From the NCBI GenBank assembly GCA_910583675.1, contig CAJTYH010000001.1, positions 1 through 64,000 of the forward strand: 64,000 nucleotides of DNA, in the 5' to 3' direction. The stretch comes from an uncultured Muribaculaceae bacterium. Lineage in GTDB: Bacteria; Bacteroidota; Bacteroidia; Bacteroidales; Muribaculaceae. The stretch's first letter is position 1, and every line of letters begins with the position of its first letter. The notes beneath the pieces are model-generated. The model made no database searches and was not told where the DNA came from. It was given only the letters and a program-made list of their open reading frames with translations. Positions 42,876 through 52,250 of this stretch are shown in pieces. The position numbers and the translations under genes were made by a program.

Positions 42876-43853
42876 CTAATACACCAGCCCGAAGTTGTCT
42901 ACCCAAAGCGTCAGCCCCGGTGTCCCCACATATGCCTCTCCGCTCCCCGCAGAGGCCATTACAAGCAGATGCGTCGGAGTGGCGTCAGGGCTGTCCCATC
43001 CCACTTCTTTCACAGGTACCATCTTTCCCTTTGAATTGCGGGCGTAATAGCTTTTTTCTTCCGGGATCAGTCCCATGTAGCTTTTGAAGTCTGGATCCTT
43101 TGTAATGTCACCATATTTTACCGGGATACGGTGGCCGTTTACCCATCCATGGGTGGATTTCCCATAGTGCTCGCGACCGGTGCCCACGCGCTTGGCATAC
43201 AGGTTTCCGTTCTCGTCTTCCCAGCGCCGCTGTAGGATGATGTACACCTCCGAATTGTCATGGCCGGGAATTGTCTTCTGTGAACCGAATCCGGGGGCGT
43301 ATATGCGGTCGGAGTTGGTCGGCATCTCCAGCTTATAGTCGAACTGGAGCGCTTTCGGACGCTTGCTGAAAGGTATTCCCATCTCCATCTTAGAATATGG
43401 ATTTTTCGTGGACTTCACAGGCTCGAGCATGCTGCCGAGGAAGATAGATCCCGGCACGATTACCTCTATGTTTATTATACCCAAAGCCTTGCATTGTTCC
43501 ATTACCGTTGACAGCTTGCAGCATCTGCCACCTGTGTCGCGTGTGTCGGGGAACACGGCGTTGCTTCCTTTGGTTACACCTGAAACCTTCGCCATGACAT
43601 TTGAGGTTGCCCAGGGAGATCCTCCACGGTTTACGTAAGGCACTGAGCCATCAATTGTCGCGATTGGGCCTATTTCATATAGTGTCTTTGATTTTCCCCC
43701 TATGATCCGTGATTCCTTGAGATGACGGATTACCCACTGCTCCATGTCGCCATATTTGATAGGCTCCACGGTTTCTCCTCTCACTTGATTGCCGCATGCG
43801 GCAATCATACCGATTACCGTTGCTATTAAATAATTTGTGATGTAAGTCTTCAT
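42876..43853 (-). CDS. PCMD-domain lipoprotein (putative carbohydrate-metabolism domain)
   Basis: A protein of 325 residues from ATG 43853; upstream in-frame ATGs would add residues before a normal lipoprotein signal (MKTYITNYLIATVIGMIAAC, with lipobox IAAC). The mature protein starts like PCMD proteins (EPIKYGDMEQWVIRHLKES, IIGGKSKTLYEIGP), with a C-terminal lectin-like fold ending VGTPGLTLWVDNFGLVY. PCMD proteins are usually surface lipoproteins in glycan-use regions of Bacteroidota and their ligands are unknown. No susC/susD pair is next to it. The next gene upstream is ispF, about 170 bp away. Confidence 0.77.
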   Translation of the reverse strand: MKTYITNYLIATVIGMIAACGNQVRGETVEPIKYGDMEQWVIRHLKESRIIGGKSKTLYEIGPIATIDGSVPYVNRGGSPWATSNVMAKVSGVTKGSNAVFPDTRDTGGRCCKLSTVMEQCKALGIINIEVIVPGSIFLGSMLEPVKSTKNPYSKMEMGIPFSKRPKALQFDYKLEMPTNSDRIYAPGFGSQKTIPGHDNSEVYIILQRRWEDENGNLYAKRVGTGREHYGKSTHGWVNGHRIPVKYGDITKDPDFKSYMGLIPEEKSYYARNSKGKMVPVKEVGWDSPDATPTHLLVMASAGSGEAYVGTPGLTLWVDNFGLVY

Positions 43854-44022
43854 TATAATCCCTTTTGAAACGTAAGACATCCGGGTTACTATGACCCTGA
43901 TCATTTGTAAGCAAAGCCAAGAAAGCCTGGCTATATAAGCGCCTTCTTGTAGGATTATAACAATTTACCGGGAACAAAGTCCCCGATCACCGACTTTTTT
44001 ATCACATATTAAGAAATAATTA

Positions 44023-44499
44023 CTAATTGCTAATTGAGCATGTGGCTATGGATGCTATTCCTTCTCCGCGTCCTGTAAAGCCGAGGCGTTCGGTGGTGGT
44101 GGCCTTTACCGATACCGCATCCAACGGGAGATGAAGGTCTTCCGCAACATTGGAGCGCATCTGCTCTATGTAGGGCGACATCTTGGGTACCTGGGCAATA
44201 ATGGTGACATCCACGTTTACGATGCGAAAGCCCCGCTCCCCTATCATACGTGCTGTTTCACGGAGCAATACGCGCGAGTCAGCGCCCTTGAAACGATCGT
44301 CGCTGTCAGGGAAATGGTAACCTATGTCGCGCATTGCTGCTGCTCCCAGAAGTGAATCGCAAAGCGCATGGAGCGCCACGTCTGCATCGCTGTGGCCGAG
44401 AAGACCGAGTTCATAGGGTATGTCTACCCCGCATATGACAAGGCGCCGCCCCTCTGTGAGGCGGTGCACGTCAAAACCGTTTCCGGTACGGAATTCCAT
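44023..44499 (-). CDS. ispF: 2-C-methyl-D-erythritol 2,4-cyclodiphosphate synthase
   Basis: Fifth enzyme of the non-mevalonate isoprenoid pathway. 158 residues. Zinc and substrate residues: GFDVHRL (Asp and His), GHSDADVALHALCDSLLGAA, DIGYHFPDSD. The C-terminal region TTTERLGFTGRGEGIAS is complete. It follows porV by 57 bp, the same neighbour pair as in Porphyromonas gingivalis. Confidence 0.96.
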   Translation of the reverse strand: MEFRTGNGFDVHRLTEGRRLVICGVDIPYELGLLGHSDADVALHALCDSLLGAAAMRDIGYHFPDSDDRFKGADSRVLLRETARMIGERGFRIVNVDVTIIAQVPKMSPYIEQMRSNVAEDLHLPLDAVSVKATTTERLGFTGRGEGIASIATCSISN

Positions 44500-44556
44500 C
44501 AGGTATGAGAAATATGAATTAGGGTAAGAGATTGTATGCTTGTTATCGGTCTGTCT

Positions 44557-45786
44557 TTACTTGCGGCCAAGGAGGCTTTTAAGGCCGTCCATGTCAAACG
44601 ACAGGGTGAAGCGCAATGTCTGATCAAGCGGGGAGGTCTGGGCGGTGGCAAGCATGTAGGATGCATCCAGACGAACCACATTCAGGGAGAAACCGGCACC
44701 GAAACCGAAATATTGACGGTTACCTTTGTATTGGCTCTCATGATAGTAGCCGGCACGTAGGAAAAATTGCTGATTGTAACTGTATTCGGCTCCGATAGAG
44801 TAGTTTATCTCGCGTATCTCCTCCTTCATTCCGCCGGGTGCGTCGCTGAACGACTTGAAGATGCCTGTTATCGGAGACATGTCTTTCCAGTCGTCAAGGG
44901 CTTTCTGGAACGCCTCCTGGTCTTCCTGACCGTCGGCATCCACATAGTCCTGTTGGCGTGGGCGTGTAGGCACAAGTAGTTTGTTCAGGTCAAGGCTGAA
45001 AGCAAGTGTGTGATAGTCGGCCAGAGGGAACATGAACGTGGTGCCGAGACGCAGGTTTGTCGGGAGGAACGCCGGGTTGTTGCCGTTGTCGAATGCCACT
45101 TTGGAACCTATGTTTGACACATTGAAGCCCCAAGACCATTGGCATTCGTTCTGACCGATGATGGGGTAGGTGGTGAAGTACCCTGACAAGTCTGCGGCGA
45201 ACGCTGAGGCGCCGGTTGAATTGTCGCCGACATCGGATGTGTTGTAGGCGAGATCCGAGTATATGTAACGGAACACAACACCCATGGAGAATTTTTCCGA
45301 CAGCTTGCGTGAGTAACCCACGTCTATCGCCATCTCATAGGGATTGATACTGTTTGTAACACCTGACACGTCGGTGGTGCTCACTTCACCGAGTGAGAAG
45401 TAGCGCAACGAGGCGCTGATCGCCTGGTTGTCCTGCGATCCAAGTTTCCAGTATCCGGCGAGATCCGCCAGGAATATGTCGTTTACGAGTTTGCGCAACC
45501 ACGGAGTATAGCTCAACCCGATGGAGCCCTGGGAATATGCGAAGGCATACTTCGAAGGATTCCAGAACTGTGAGTTCACATCAGGATCGGTGGCCGCACC
45601 CAGGTCACCCAGGGCCGCACCGCGCGCGTCTGGAGCGATGCTGAGCGACGTCACACCGGTTTGCACCGGATTGAATTCGTTCTTTATATTGTCGTCAGCC
45701 TGGATCATCGGGGCACCGTATGCCATTGCCATGGCAACGAAGGTTCCACAGACACAAAGCCGTGATATGTTTCTGTTCTTTTTCAT
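44557..45786 (-). CDS. porV: Type IX secretion system outer-membrane protein PorV
   Basis: A 409-residue FadL-like barrel. Signal peptide (MKKNRNISRLCVCGTFVAMA...QA). The PorV signature follows: TGVTSLSIAPDARGAALGDL then GAATDPDVNSQFWNPSKYAF, and YTPWLRKLVNDIFLADLAGY, SLRYFSLGEV. The last strand LRFTLSFDM precedes a short tail. PorV collects cargo from the secretion pore and hands it to the attachment complex with PorU, PorQ and PorZ. In P. gingivalis porU is the neighbour; here upstream of porV is xerD instead, so porU must be elsewhere. It supports a working T9SS together with porZ and two cargo-like genes in this window. Confidence 0.88.
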   Translation of the reverse strand: MKKNRNISRLCVCGTFVAMAMAYGAPMIQADDNIKNEFNPVQTGVTSLSIAPDARGAALGDLGAATDPDVNSQFWNPSKYAFAYSQGSIGLSYTPWLRKLVNDIFLADLAGYWKLGSQDNQAISASLRYFSLGEVSTTDVSGVTNSINPYEMAIDVGYSRKLSEKFSMGVVFRYIYSDLAYNTSDVGDNSTGASAFAADLSGYFTTYPIIGQNECQWSWGFNVSNIGSKVAFDNGNNPAFLPTNLRLGTTFMFPLADYHTLAFSLDLNKLLVPTRPRQQDYVDADGQEDQEAFQKALDDWKDMSPITGIFKSFSDAPGGMKEEIREINYSIGAEYSYNQQFFLRAGYYHESQYKGNRQYFGFGAGFSLNVVRLDASYMLATAQTSPLDQTLRFTLSFDMDGLKSLLGRK

Positions 45787-45987
45787 CTTGTCTGTAAGGG
45801 GGATCTCCGGCGAGATAGTTTATCAATATAACTGATTTTTCCGCATTTTATTGTATGCCGTCTCCGGCCCGAATCCCCGCATAACTACAAAACTCACCCT
45901 CCTTTCCTCAATTTCTATATTTCTTTTTTCTCAATTTCTAAACTTCTTGTATTCTTGCTTGACTTCTCCTGCTCTTACTTCTTACTT

Positions 45988-46896
45988 CTATTTATTCCTC
46001 GGATGATGCAGTAGCATCTCCTCACGCAAGCGGCTTGTGTCCATGTGGATGTAGATTTCGGTCGTTGAGATGCTCTCATGTCCAAGCATCTGCTGTATTG
46101 CACGCAGGTTGGCTCCCCCTTCGAGCAGGTGCGTGGCGAAACTGTGGCGCAGCGTATGGGGCGATATCGGGCGGTTTATGCCGGCAGCATCGGCCAGACG
46201 GCGGATCATCGTGAAAATCATCTGCCTTGTAAGCCTATGGCCACGTCGGTTGAGAAACAGGATATTTTCCTCCCCGCGTTTTATTTTGAGAAGGGATCGC
46301 GAATTGCGTAGGTAGTCCGAGATGCATTCCACTGATACCGGCGACATGGGCACCATCCTCTCCTTGTTGCCCTTGCCATGCACAACCATGTAAAGTTCTT
46401 CGAAGTTGATGCGCGATATTTCAAGTTCCACAAGCTCGCTTACACGCAGGCCGCACCCGTACATGGTCTCTATTATGGCATGATTGCGCTCCGCTTCCGC
46501 CGTTGCGGGATCTATGGCATCTATGAGCGCGTTTATTTCCTCCACACTGAGCACCTCGGGAAGGTGCCGTCCAAGTCGGGGAGTTTCCAACAGCACGGAT
46601 GGATCGGTTTCTATGTATCCCTCGATTTTCAGAAAATGGAAAAATGCTTTTGTACCGGAGATGACCCGCTTTCGGGATGTGTCGGCAATCCCGAGGTCAT
46701 ACAGCGCGGCTGCGAAATTTTCAAGTTGCACATAATTCACCTCCCGCAAGGGCACACCTTCCTCCACGAGATAGTCTATGAGCTTTGTTACGTCGAATAC
46801 ATACGATTCTACAGTGTTGGATGACAGCCCGCGTTGCAATGAAAGATATCCCTTGAATCCGCGTATCAGGGAGGTTATGTCCGGGATCTGTCTCAC
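45988..46896 (-). CDS. xerD: Tyrosine recombinase XerD
   Basis: A 302-residue site-specific recombinase that resolves chromosome dimers at dif. The SAM-like N-terminal domain (residues 1-95) is followed by the catalytic domain with all usual residues: Arg in CGLRVSELVELE, Lys in VHGKGNKERMVP, HTLRHSFATHLL (His-x-x-Arg), and LGHESISTTEIYIH (His and nucleophile Tyr). Length, full conservation and lack of phage integration genes nearby point to the housekeeping XerD, not an integrase. The start overlaps the preceding gene's stop by four bases. Confidence 0.93.
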   Translation of the reverse strand: MRQIPDITSLIRGFKGYLSLQRGLSSNTVESYVFDVTKLIDYLVEEGVPLREVNYVQLENFAAALYDLGIADTSRKRVISGTKAFFHFLKIEGYIETDPSVLLETPRLGRHLPEVLSVEEINALIDAIDPATAEAERNHAIIETMYGCGLRVSELVELEISRINFEELYMVVHGKGNKERMVPMSPVSVECISDYLRNSRSLLKIKRGEENILFLNRRGHRLTRQMIFTMIRRLADAAGINRPISPHTLRHSFATHLLEGGANLRAIQQMLGHESISTTEIYIHMDTSRLREEMLLHHPRNK

Positions 46897-47531
46897 ATCA
46901 GTAAGTAGAACATCTGGTGGGGGAGTCCCTTGCGGGCCACGAAGATTCCTGTATATCCGTCAGTGAATCCCATTCCGAAATCGGTTGCCGAGGTGATGAA
47001 CTTCCACAATTGAGCCATCTTTGGAAGGGTGTTCAGGTTGCGCACGAAGTAAACCGAATTGCCACCCGTAAGCAGTTGTCCGATATACTTCTCAAGGATG
47101 TTCTCGTAGGACGTATGGAACTGGTTGATGAGCACAAACGGCTCTGTTTTTCCAAGCAAAGCCGGATCAGGATGCCTGTCGGGGTGCCATATATGAACTT
47201 TCGTATTGGGCACCGCACGGTTGAGCACTATGTTCGTGACCTCATGTCCGTTGCCCACCTCAAGCAGGTTGTCGGGATGGAAATAGCACAGAATGCGGAA
47301 AAGCAGCCATGCTTCAGGTACAGACATGTCCTGTCCGGCGAATATCTCGTTGAAACCGGCCTTACGTGCTCGCGGACAGAATGCGGCTATTTCGGCATAG
47401 GCGTAATATTCCGAATCCTTTTCACATATTACCTTGGTTATGAAATCGTATGCGAAAGGGGAGTGCACACCGTAGCCGCGGCTTGTACGCCATCTGGACG
47501 GATAATCAAACAATCTTTTCAGCGCTCTCAT
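46893..47531 (-). CDS. Methyltransferase-like protein of Bacteroidota
   Basis: A 212-residue protein of a type usually annotated as class I SAM-dependent methyltransferase. The N-terminus has RGYGVHSPFAYDFITKVICE, the conserved GVHSPF signature. The place of the SAM-binding loop reads LLEVGNGHEVTN, where the glycine pattern is weaker than in active enzymes, so activity is uncertain. The YfhO-type gene ends... upstream by 23 bp on the same strand, and it overlaps xerD by four bases, indicating one transcript. Confidence 0.65.
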   Translation of the reverse strand: MRALKRLFDYPSRWRTSRGYGVHSPFAYDFITKVICEKDSEYYAYAEIAAFCPRARKAGFNEIFAGQDMSVPEAWLLFRILCYFHPDNLLEVGNGHEVTNIVLNRAVPNTKVHIWHPDRHPDPALLGKTEPFVLINQFHTSYENILEKYIGQLLTGGNSVYFVRNLNTLPKMAQLWKFITSATDFGMGFTDGYTGIFVARKGLPHQMFYLLM

Positions 47532-47554
47532 GGTTTCGTATGTGACTTTGTCGG

Positions 47555-50209
47555 TTAGATCTCGTTTGATTTTTCGCTCTCATTCTCTTCACGCATTCCT
47601 GCAGGGCTGCTCAGGTTGATGACGAGTGCCAGGAAAAGAAGGATGTATATGAGAATCACGGCTATCCTTGCCGCTATAACGGTATTGTCTACGGAGGTCG
47701 GTTTGAAAGTGAACTCCACGGTATGGTGGCCCGCCGGTATGGCAAGTGCCCTGAGGATGTAGTTCACACGACCTATTTCTGCTGGTTTGCCGTCGATCGT
47801 GGCCTTCCACCCCCATGGGAAGTACACTTCGGAGAATACGGCGATGCCACCTTTTCCGGTGGTGGCGCTGTAGGTCAGCTTGCCGGGGGCGTATGATATC
47901 TCGAATATGGTATCTCCCAAGTTCTTGGGGGCTATGTCATTGCCAAGTATGCTGGCGAATTTCCTGTCTGCTACGGCCTCCGTGTCTGGTGACAGGCTTG
48001 ATAGCGCCTCCATCTCAGCGTCGGGATTGTCCACATAGCTGATCTTGCTGACAAACCAAGAGTTTCCGAGCGCGTCGGGGTTCACTGCCAGATTGCCGTC
48101 GGGGCCTATGATGTATTTACCGTTCAGCATGTTCAGCACACGGAAATCAGCCTCGGTGGGCACACCCCGCGTGAAGTTGCTCAGATGACGGTCTATCAAG
48201 TCCTGATAGCGGCTGAGCTTAGCTGCATGATAGCCTCCTACAGCCTTGTGGCGATAGGAGGGGGCTGCCTGGTAGAACTCCGGGATGTTCATCACACGGT
48301 AGTTCATGGCCGTGTCTGCAAGGATGGTGCGGTCATTGGCCGTGAGAGGGAACATTTCCGTCGCACTGATTTCGGGAGAGCAGAAGCTGTCATGGTCAAG
48401 GTAGCGTTTGTTCACGCTGTATAGATCCACGCATACGACCAGTCCTATTATCGTGGCGCCCATCCAGGGTTTGATCTTTTCGGAAACGCATAGCATGATG
48501 GCTCCCAGACCGAGGAGGATGATGATCAGTGACCGCAGGGAGTCGGCACTTACCATCGAATGACGCAGCTCGGTCACAGCCGAGGCGATGGAGGGATTGT
48601 TGATGGAGAACATGCCTATGGCTTGTTCGGGATACCCCTGTTGGGATAGCTGATAGCTTATCATCTGGGAGATCTGTTGGTCACCCTCCGTGATCGCCGC
48701 TCCGTATGCGCCGGGGAAAAGCCATCCGACTATGCAAAACAGGATTGTCACACCGAAAGACACGTATATGGCACGCATATACAGGCGGCGTATCTCGCCT
48801 GACGGTGTGGTGAGGATTTTCTGCAACCCCAGTATCGCCAGCAACGGTATGGCGAATTCGGCTATGACAAGTATGCTCTCCACGGTGCGGAACTTGGAGT
48901 ACATCGGCACATAGTCTATGAACAGGTCTGTCAGCCATTGCAGGTTGCGTCCAAGTGCGAGCATTACAGACAGCAAGGTGACAAAGAGCAGCGCCCATTT
49001 TACTGGGCCGCGTACTATGAAGCATCCCAGCAGGAAAAGCGTGAAGATGAGTGCTCCCACGTATACCGGGCCGTTAGTCCCTTCAGGCTCGCCGAAATAC
49101 CGGCTCACATAGTTGCTGACATATCCGGTCTCTGCTTCGTTGAGATGGGCGTTGGCCAATATCTCGTCGGCCTTGTCAAGGTCAAGCAGGGAAGTGGGAC
49201 GCATTGAGCCGGCCACCGGCTTGGCAGAGGCACCACCTTTCACGTCGGGTATGAGCAGGGAGAACGTTTCGGCGCGTCCGTAGCTGTACTGTGTGATATA
49301 GTCGCGGTCAAGACCGGAGGTCTTTTCGGAGTTAGCACCGGCATCGGGGGCTGAAAGTTCGGAATGCCCTCCGCGCATGGTCTCCTTGGAGTATTCGTAG
49401 GTGTTGTAAAGGCTTGGCAGGTTGGCTGTCACAGCAAGGATGGCGGCTACGGCAAGCGCTCCTGTTGCCTTGATCCATCGTCTCATCTCTCCTTTGCGCA
49501 CGGCTTTATAGAGATATGCCGCTGAAAGGGCGAGGATGACAAACATGAAATAGTAGCTCATCTGCACGTGATTGCTCTGTATCTGCATCATGGCAAACAG
49601 TGCCGCCATGGCACTCCCGGTGAACCACCGTCCACGGTAAGCCAGTATGATTCCGGCAATCGTGGGAGGTACGTATGCCAGCGTGACGAATTTCCATATG
49701 TGTCCCGCGCCGATGATTATGATAAAATAGGTGGAAAATCCCCACGCTACGGCTCCGATCAGCCCGTAGTACCATCTTACCCTCATAGCGGCCATCAGTA
49801 TGATGAAGCCGGCCATCATCATGAACAACAGATTGGAGGGGGAGGGGAGGTCGAGACCATAGGCTGTTGTTATCCAGGAAAAAAGACTGTCACTCGGATA
49901 TGTCGGTGAGATCTGGAACGTCGGCATGCCTGAGAAAAGCGAGTTTGTCCAACGTGGCGCTTCATTTCCGGTGGCCTCCACATATGCCTTTACCTCCTGA
50001 CCTATGGCAGCGCCCTGCTGCATGTCGTGCTGCCGCAGTTCGTTCCCCATGGTCGCGTCAGGATAGAAGTAGGCGAGTGCCAGCAGTGCTGCCGCAAAAA
50101 GGCTTATGAAGAAGCCGTAAAACTGCGGTTTGCGGCACATTTGCATGAGATTTGCCGGTATGTCCTTGATTATCTTTGTTATGCCGGTATGGGTTGAGTT
50201 GCTGTTCAT
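47555..50209 (-). CDS. YfhO-family membrane protein (GT-C-like)
   Basis: An 884-residue protein from ATG 50209 (MNSNSTHTGITKII). The frame is open 270 bases further up, but a terminator and promoter lie there, which fixes the start. It has a dozen or more membrane helices, with the first (FYGFFISLFAAALLALAYFY) followed by a luminal loop with PDATMGNELRQHDMQQGAAI and a motif-like NSLFSGMPTFQISPTY. The C-terminal luminal domain has GKGGIAVFSEVYFPWGWKAT and LRALAIPAGHHTVEFTFKPT, both family hallmarks. YfhO in Bacillus glycosylates lipoteichoic acid; in Bacteroidota the acceptor is unknown. Confidence 0.85.
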   Translation of the reverse strand: MNSNSTHTGITKIIKDIPANLMQMCRKPQFYGFFISLFAAALLALAYFYPDATMGNELRQHDMQQGAAIGQEVKAYVEATGNEAPRWTNSLFSGMPTFQISPTYPSDSLFSWITTAYGLDLPSPSNLLFMMMAGFIILMAAMRVRWYYGLIGAVAWGFSTYFIIIIGAGHIWKFVTLAYVPPTIAGIILAYRGRWFTGSAMAALFAMMQIQSNHVQMSYYFMFVILALSAAYLYKAVRKGEMRRWIKATGALAVAAILAVTANLPSLYNTYEYSKETMRGGHSELSAPDAGANSEKTSGLDRDYITQYSYGRAETFSLLIPDVKGGASAKPVAGSMRPTSLLDLDKADEILANAHLNEAETGYVSNYVSRYFGEPEGTNGPVYVGALIFTLFLLGCFIVRGPVKWALLFVTLLSVMLALGRNLQWLTDLFIDYVPMYSKFRTVESILVIAEFAIPLLAILGLQKILTTPSGEIRRLYMRAIYVSFGVTILFCIVGWLFPGAYGAAITEGDQQISQMISYQLSQQGYPEQAIGMFSINNPSIASAVTELRHSMVSADSLRSLIIILLGLGAIMLCVSEKIKPWMGATIIGLVVCVDLYSVNKRYLDHDSFCSPEISATEMFPLTANDRTILADTAMNYRVMNIPEFYQAAPSYRHKAVGGYHAAKLSRYQDLIDRHLSNFTRGVPTEADFRVLNMLNGKYIIGPDGNLAVNPDALGNSWFVSKISYVDNPDAEMEALSSLSPDTEAVADRKFASILGNDIAPKNLGDTIFEISYAPGKLTYSATTGKGGIAVFSEVYFPWGWKATIDGKPAEIGRVNYILRALAIPAGHHTVEFTFKPTSVDNTVIAARIAVILIYILLFLALVINLSSPAGMREENESEKSNEI

Positions 50210-50234
50210 TTTATACGTAGTGGTTTTGTAACAG

Positions 50235-50242
50235 CAAAGGTA
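50235..50242 (-). promoter_or_regulatory. -7 element of the YfhO-type gene
   Basis: TACCTTTG on the minus strand, 26 bp upstream of ATG 50209. It separates this gene from the GH2 gene upstream. Confidence 0.5.
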
Positions 50243-50263
50243 GTGATTTTTAGGTAATTTATA

Positions 50264-50316
50264 AAAACAACGGTGATAACGAACAGCACTATGCGGTTCA
50301 TTATCACCGTTGTTTT
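50264..50316 (-). terminator. Terminator of the GH2 gene
   Basis: AAAACAACGGTGATAA (16 bp) and its perfect complement enclose a 21-base loop, followed on the minus strand by a T-run (GTTGTTTTTATAAA). It begins 15 bp past the GH2 stop. Confidence 0.85.
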
Positions 50317-50331
50317 GGAAAATGTATCGTA

Positions 50332-52203
50332 TTATTTCTTGGCTTCCTGTTTTTTCAGCGGAGTTTTGCTGAAGATGGCGTGGATAAGCTTTGTATCGAA
50401 TTTCGGAGTGCGGTCGTAATAATAGATACCGTTCTGCTCCTGTTCCACGTCGGTAAGCTGTGTATAGCAGTATCCCCATACATTGCCGTTTACGTCTATT
50501 ATGGCGTCGATCTGGCCTTCCAGACGGTTAAGGAATTCTGCCTCTGACTTTGGTGGTTCGCCGTATCCCCACGACTGGGTGTCTGAATTGGCCTTGTCTT
50601 GCCCTTTTACCCATTTTATGCCCCCTACCTCGTCAATGAGGAAAGGCATCTTCTTGTCGTAACGGGGGAAGTTGTAGCTGTTGTTGTGGCGCAATCCGTT
50701 GAAGCCGATATTCTGCTGTGGCATACCGAAATCGGGATAGTCAACGGGGCCGGGATTTGTGCTTGCGTCTACGAGGATCTGTTTCAGACGTGCTGGATCC
50801 TGCTCGTAGTTGTGGATTGTCCAGATATCGGTCTTGATATGGCAGCCTCCGCTGGCATCGTTCACAGGACGTGTGGGGTCGAGTGCCTTGGTGAGGTCGT
50901 AAAGGTCGGCCGCGAAACGGGGATACTGCACCCTGTCAGGCCACCACTCTTCATTCATCGGTGTCCAGATCACGAGCGACGGGTGGTTGCGGTCACGTGT
51001 CACCAGTTCAGACCATTCCGTGAGGAAGTTGCGTGCAACCTCTATGTCATTGGCATCCATGCCCCAGCTGGGAGCTTCACCCCAGGTCAGGTAGCCCAGT
51101 TTGTCTGCCCAGTAATAGAAGCGTTCCTCAAAAGCCTTCTGGTGCAGGCGTGCCCCGTTGAAACCTGCTGCCATGGAGAGTTCTATGTCGCGTTTCAGGG
51201 CTTCATCCGAAGGTGCTGTCCAGATGCCGTCGGGATAGAAACCTTGGTCAAGCACAAGACGTTGGTAGCAAGGCTCGTTGTTGAGGTATATCTTGTTTCC
51301 GTCAATGTGTATCTTGCGCATGCCAACATAGGAGTTTACTTCGTCCACGACATTTCCGGCGGCATCCGTTACTGTATATTGAAGATCATACAGGAAGGGC
51401 GATTCGGGAGACCAAAGTTTCGGCTTCTTTACGGGAAGCACAATCACGGAACTGTTGGTCGCCGGTACAGAGGCAGTGGCTACGGTCTTGTTGCCGTCCT
51501 TGAGGGTGGCTGTGAGTTTTCCCCCGCCATTGCCGTAGAACTTCGGCATGATTACGATCTGGTTCTGGTCTATGTCCGTGAGAACCTGTGCAGACTGGAT
51601 TCCGGACGGAGAGACGGCTTCCATCCATACGGTCTGCCATATGCCTGTGGTGCGTGTATAGTTGCAACCGTATGACGCGAATTGCAGGTTCTGTTTGCCT
51701 GCACCCTGTTTTCCCGAGCGCAGGTCGCTTGAGGCATGCACTACGAGGTGGTGCTTCCCACCCGGTTTTACGTAAGGGGTGATGTCCTGGCTGAAGGAGG
51801 AACTTCCTCCGAAGTGGCGTCCCACAAGGTTGCCGTCGATGAAGATTTCGGCGTTGTAATATACGCTACCGAAATTCAGCATTATATCCTTGCCGTCCCA
51901 CTCCTGGGGTATGTGAAGTTCGCGATGATACCAGATGTTGTTGATGAAGTCCTTGTGTTCAACGCCCGAAAGCTTGCTTTCAGGGCAGAATGGCACAGTG
52001 ATCTTTCCTTCGAACGAGGTCGCCTTTGGGAAGCCTTGTTCCAGGCCGGAACCGGCGAAATCGAAAGTGTAGTCCCATTGGCCGTTCAAGTTCTGCCATT
52101 GCTGGCGCTCGAACTGTGGCCGGGGATATTCTTCACGAGGTATCCCGTTGGCCATCCCCAGAAGGCTTGCCAACGCCATCAATGCAAATACGAAATATTT
52201 CAT
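50332..52203 (-). CDS. Secreted glycoside hydrolase family 2 enzyme
   Basis: A 623-residue retaining glycosidase. Signal peptide MKYFVFALMALASLLGMANG. The order is: sugar-binding domain (ERQQWQNLNGQWDYTFDF, then ITVPFCPESKLSGVE), immunoglobulin-like domain with SYVGMRKIHIDGNKIYLNNE, and TIM barrel with GFNGARLHQKAFEERFYYWA. The acid/base Glu is in WTPMNEEWWPD, the nucleophile Glu in FLIDEVGGIKW. The domain plan fits beta-galactosidase, beta-glucuronidase or beta-mannosidase; specificity cannot be told. It is probably periplasmic. The single receiver-domain gene lies 47 bp upstream on the same strand. Confidence 0.92.
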   Translation of the reverse strand: MKYFVFALMALASLLGMANGIPREEYPRPQFERQQWQNLNGQWDYTFDFAGSGLEQGFPKATSFEGKITVPFCPESKLSGVEHKDFINNIWYHRELHIPQEWDGKDIMLNFGSVYYNAEIFIDGNLVGRHFGGSSSFSQDITPYVKPGGKHHLVVHASSDLRSGKQGAGKQNLQFASYGCNYTRTTGIWQTVWMEAVSPSGIQSAQVLTDIDQNQIVIMPKFYGNGGGKLTATLKDGNKTVATASVPATNSSVIVLPVKKPKLWSPESPFLYDLQYTVTDAAGNVVDEVNSYVGMRKIHIDGNKIYLNNEPCYQRLVLDQGFYPDGIWTAPSDEALKRDIELSMAAGFNGARLHQKAFEERFYYWADKLGYLTWGEAPSWGMDANDIEVARNFLTEWSELVTRDRNHPSLVIWTPMNEEWWPDRVQYPRFAADLYDLTKALDPTRPVNDASGGCHIKTDIWTIHNYEQDPARLKQILVDASTNPGPVDYPDFGMPQQNIGFNGLRHNNSYNFPRYDKKMPFLIDEVGGIKWVKGQDKANSDTQSWGYGEPPKSEAEFLNRLEGQIDAIIDVNGNVWGYCYTQLTDVEQEQNGIYYYDRTPKFDTKLIHAIFSKTPLKKQEAKK

Positions 52204-52250
52204 GATAAGGATTAAATAGTAAGATGAGTATAAGAATATTCTTCTTTGTG

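Noticed and set aside
36104..43853. A polysaccharide utilisation locus around the sulfatase and PCMD genes
   Set aside because: No susC/susD pair, no hybrid two-component or extracytoplasmic sigma regulator, and the genes are separated by LPS and Sec housekeeping genes.
45988..46896. Tyrosine recombinase as a possible prophage or mobile-element integrase
   Set aside because: Length, motif set and operon with housekeeping genes fit chromosomal XerD, and it is over 27 kb from the phage-like genes.
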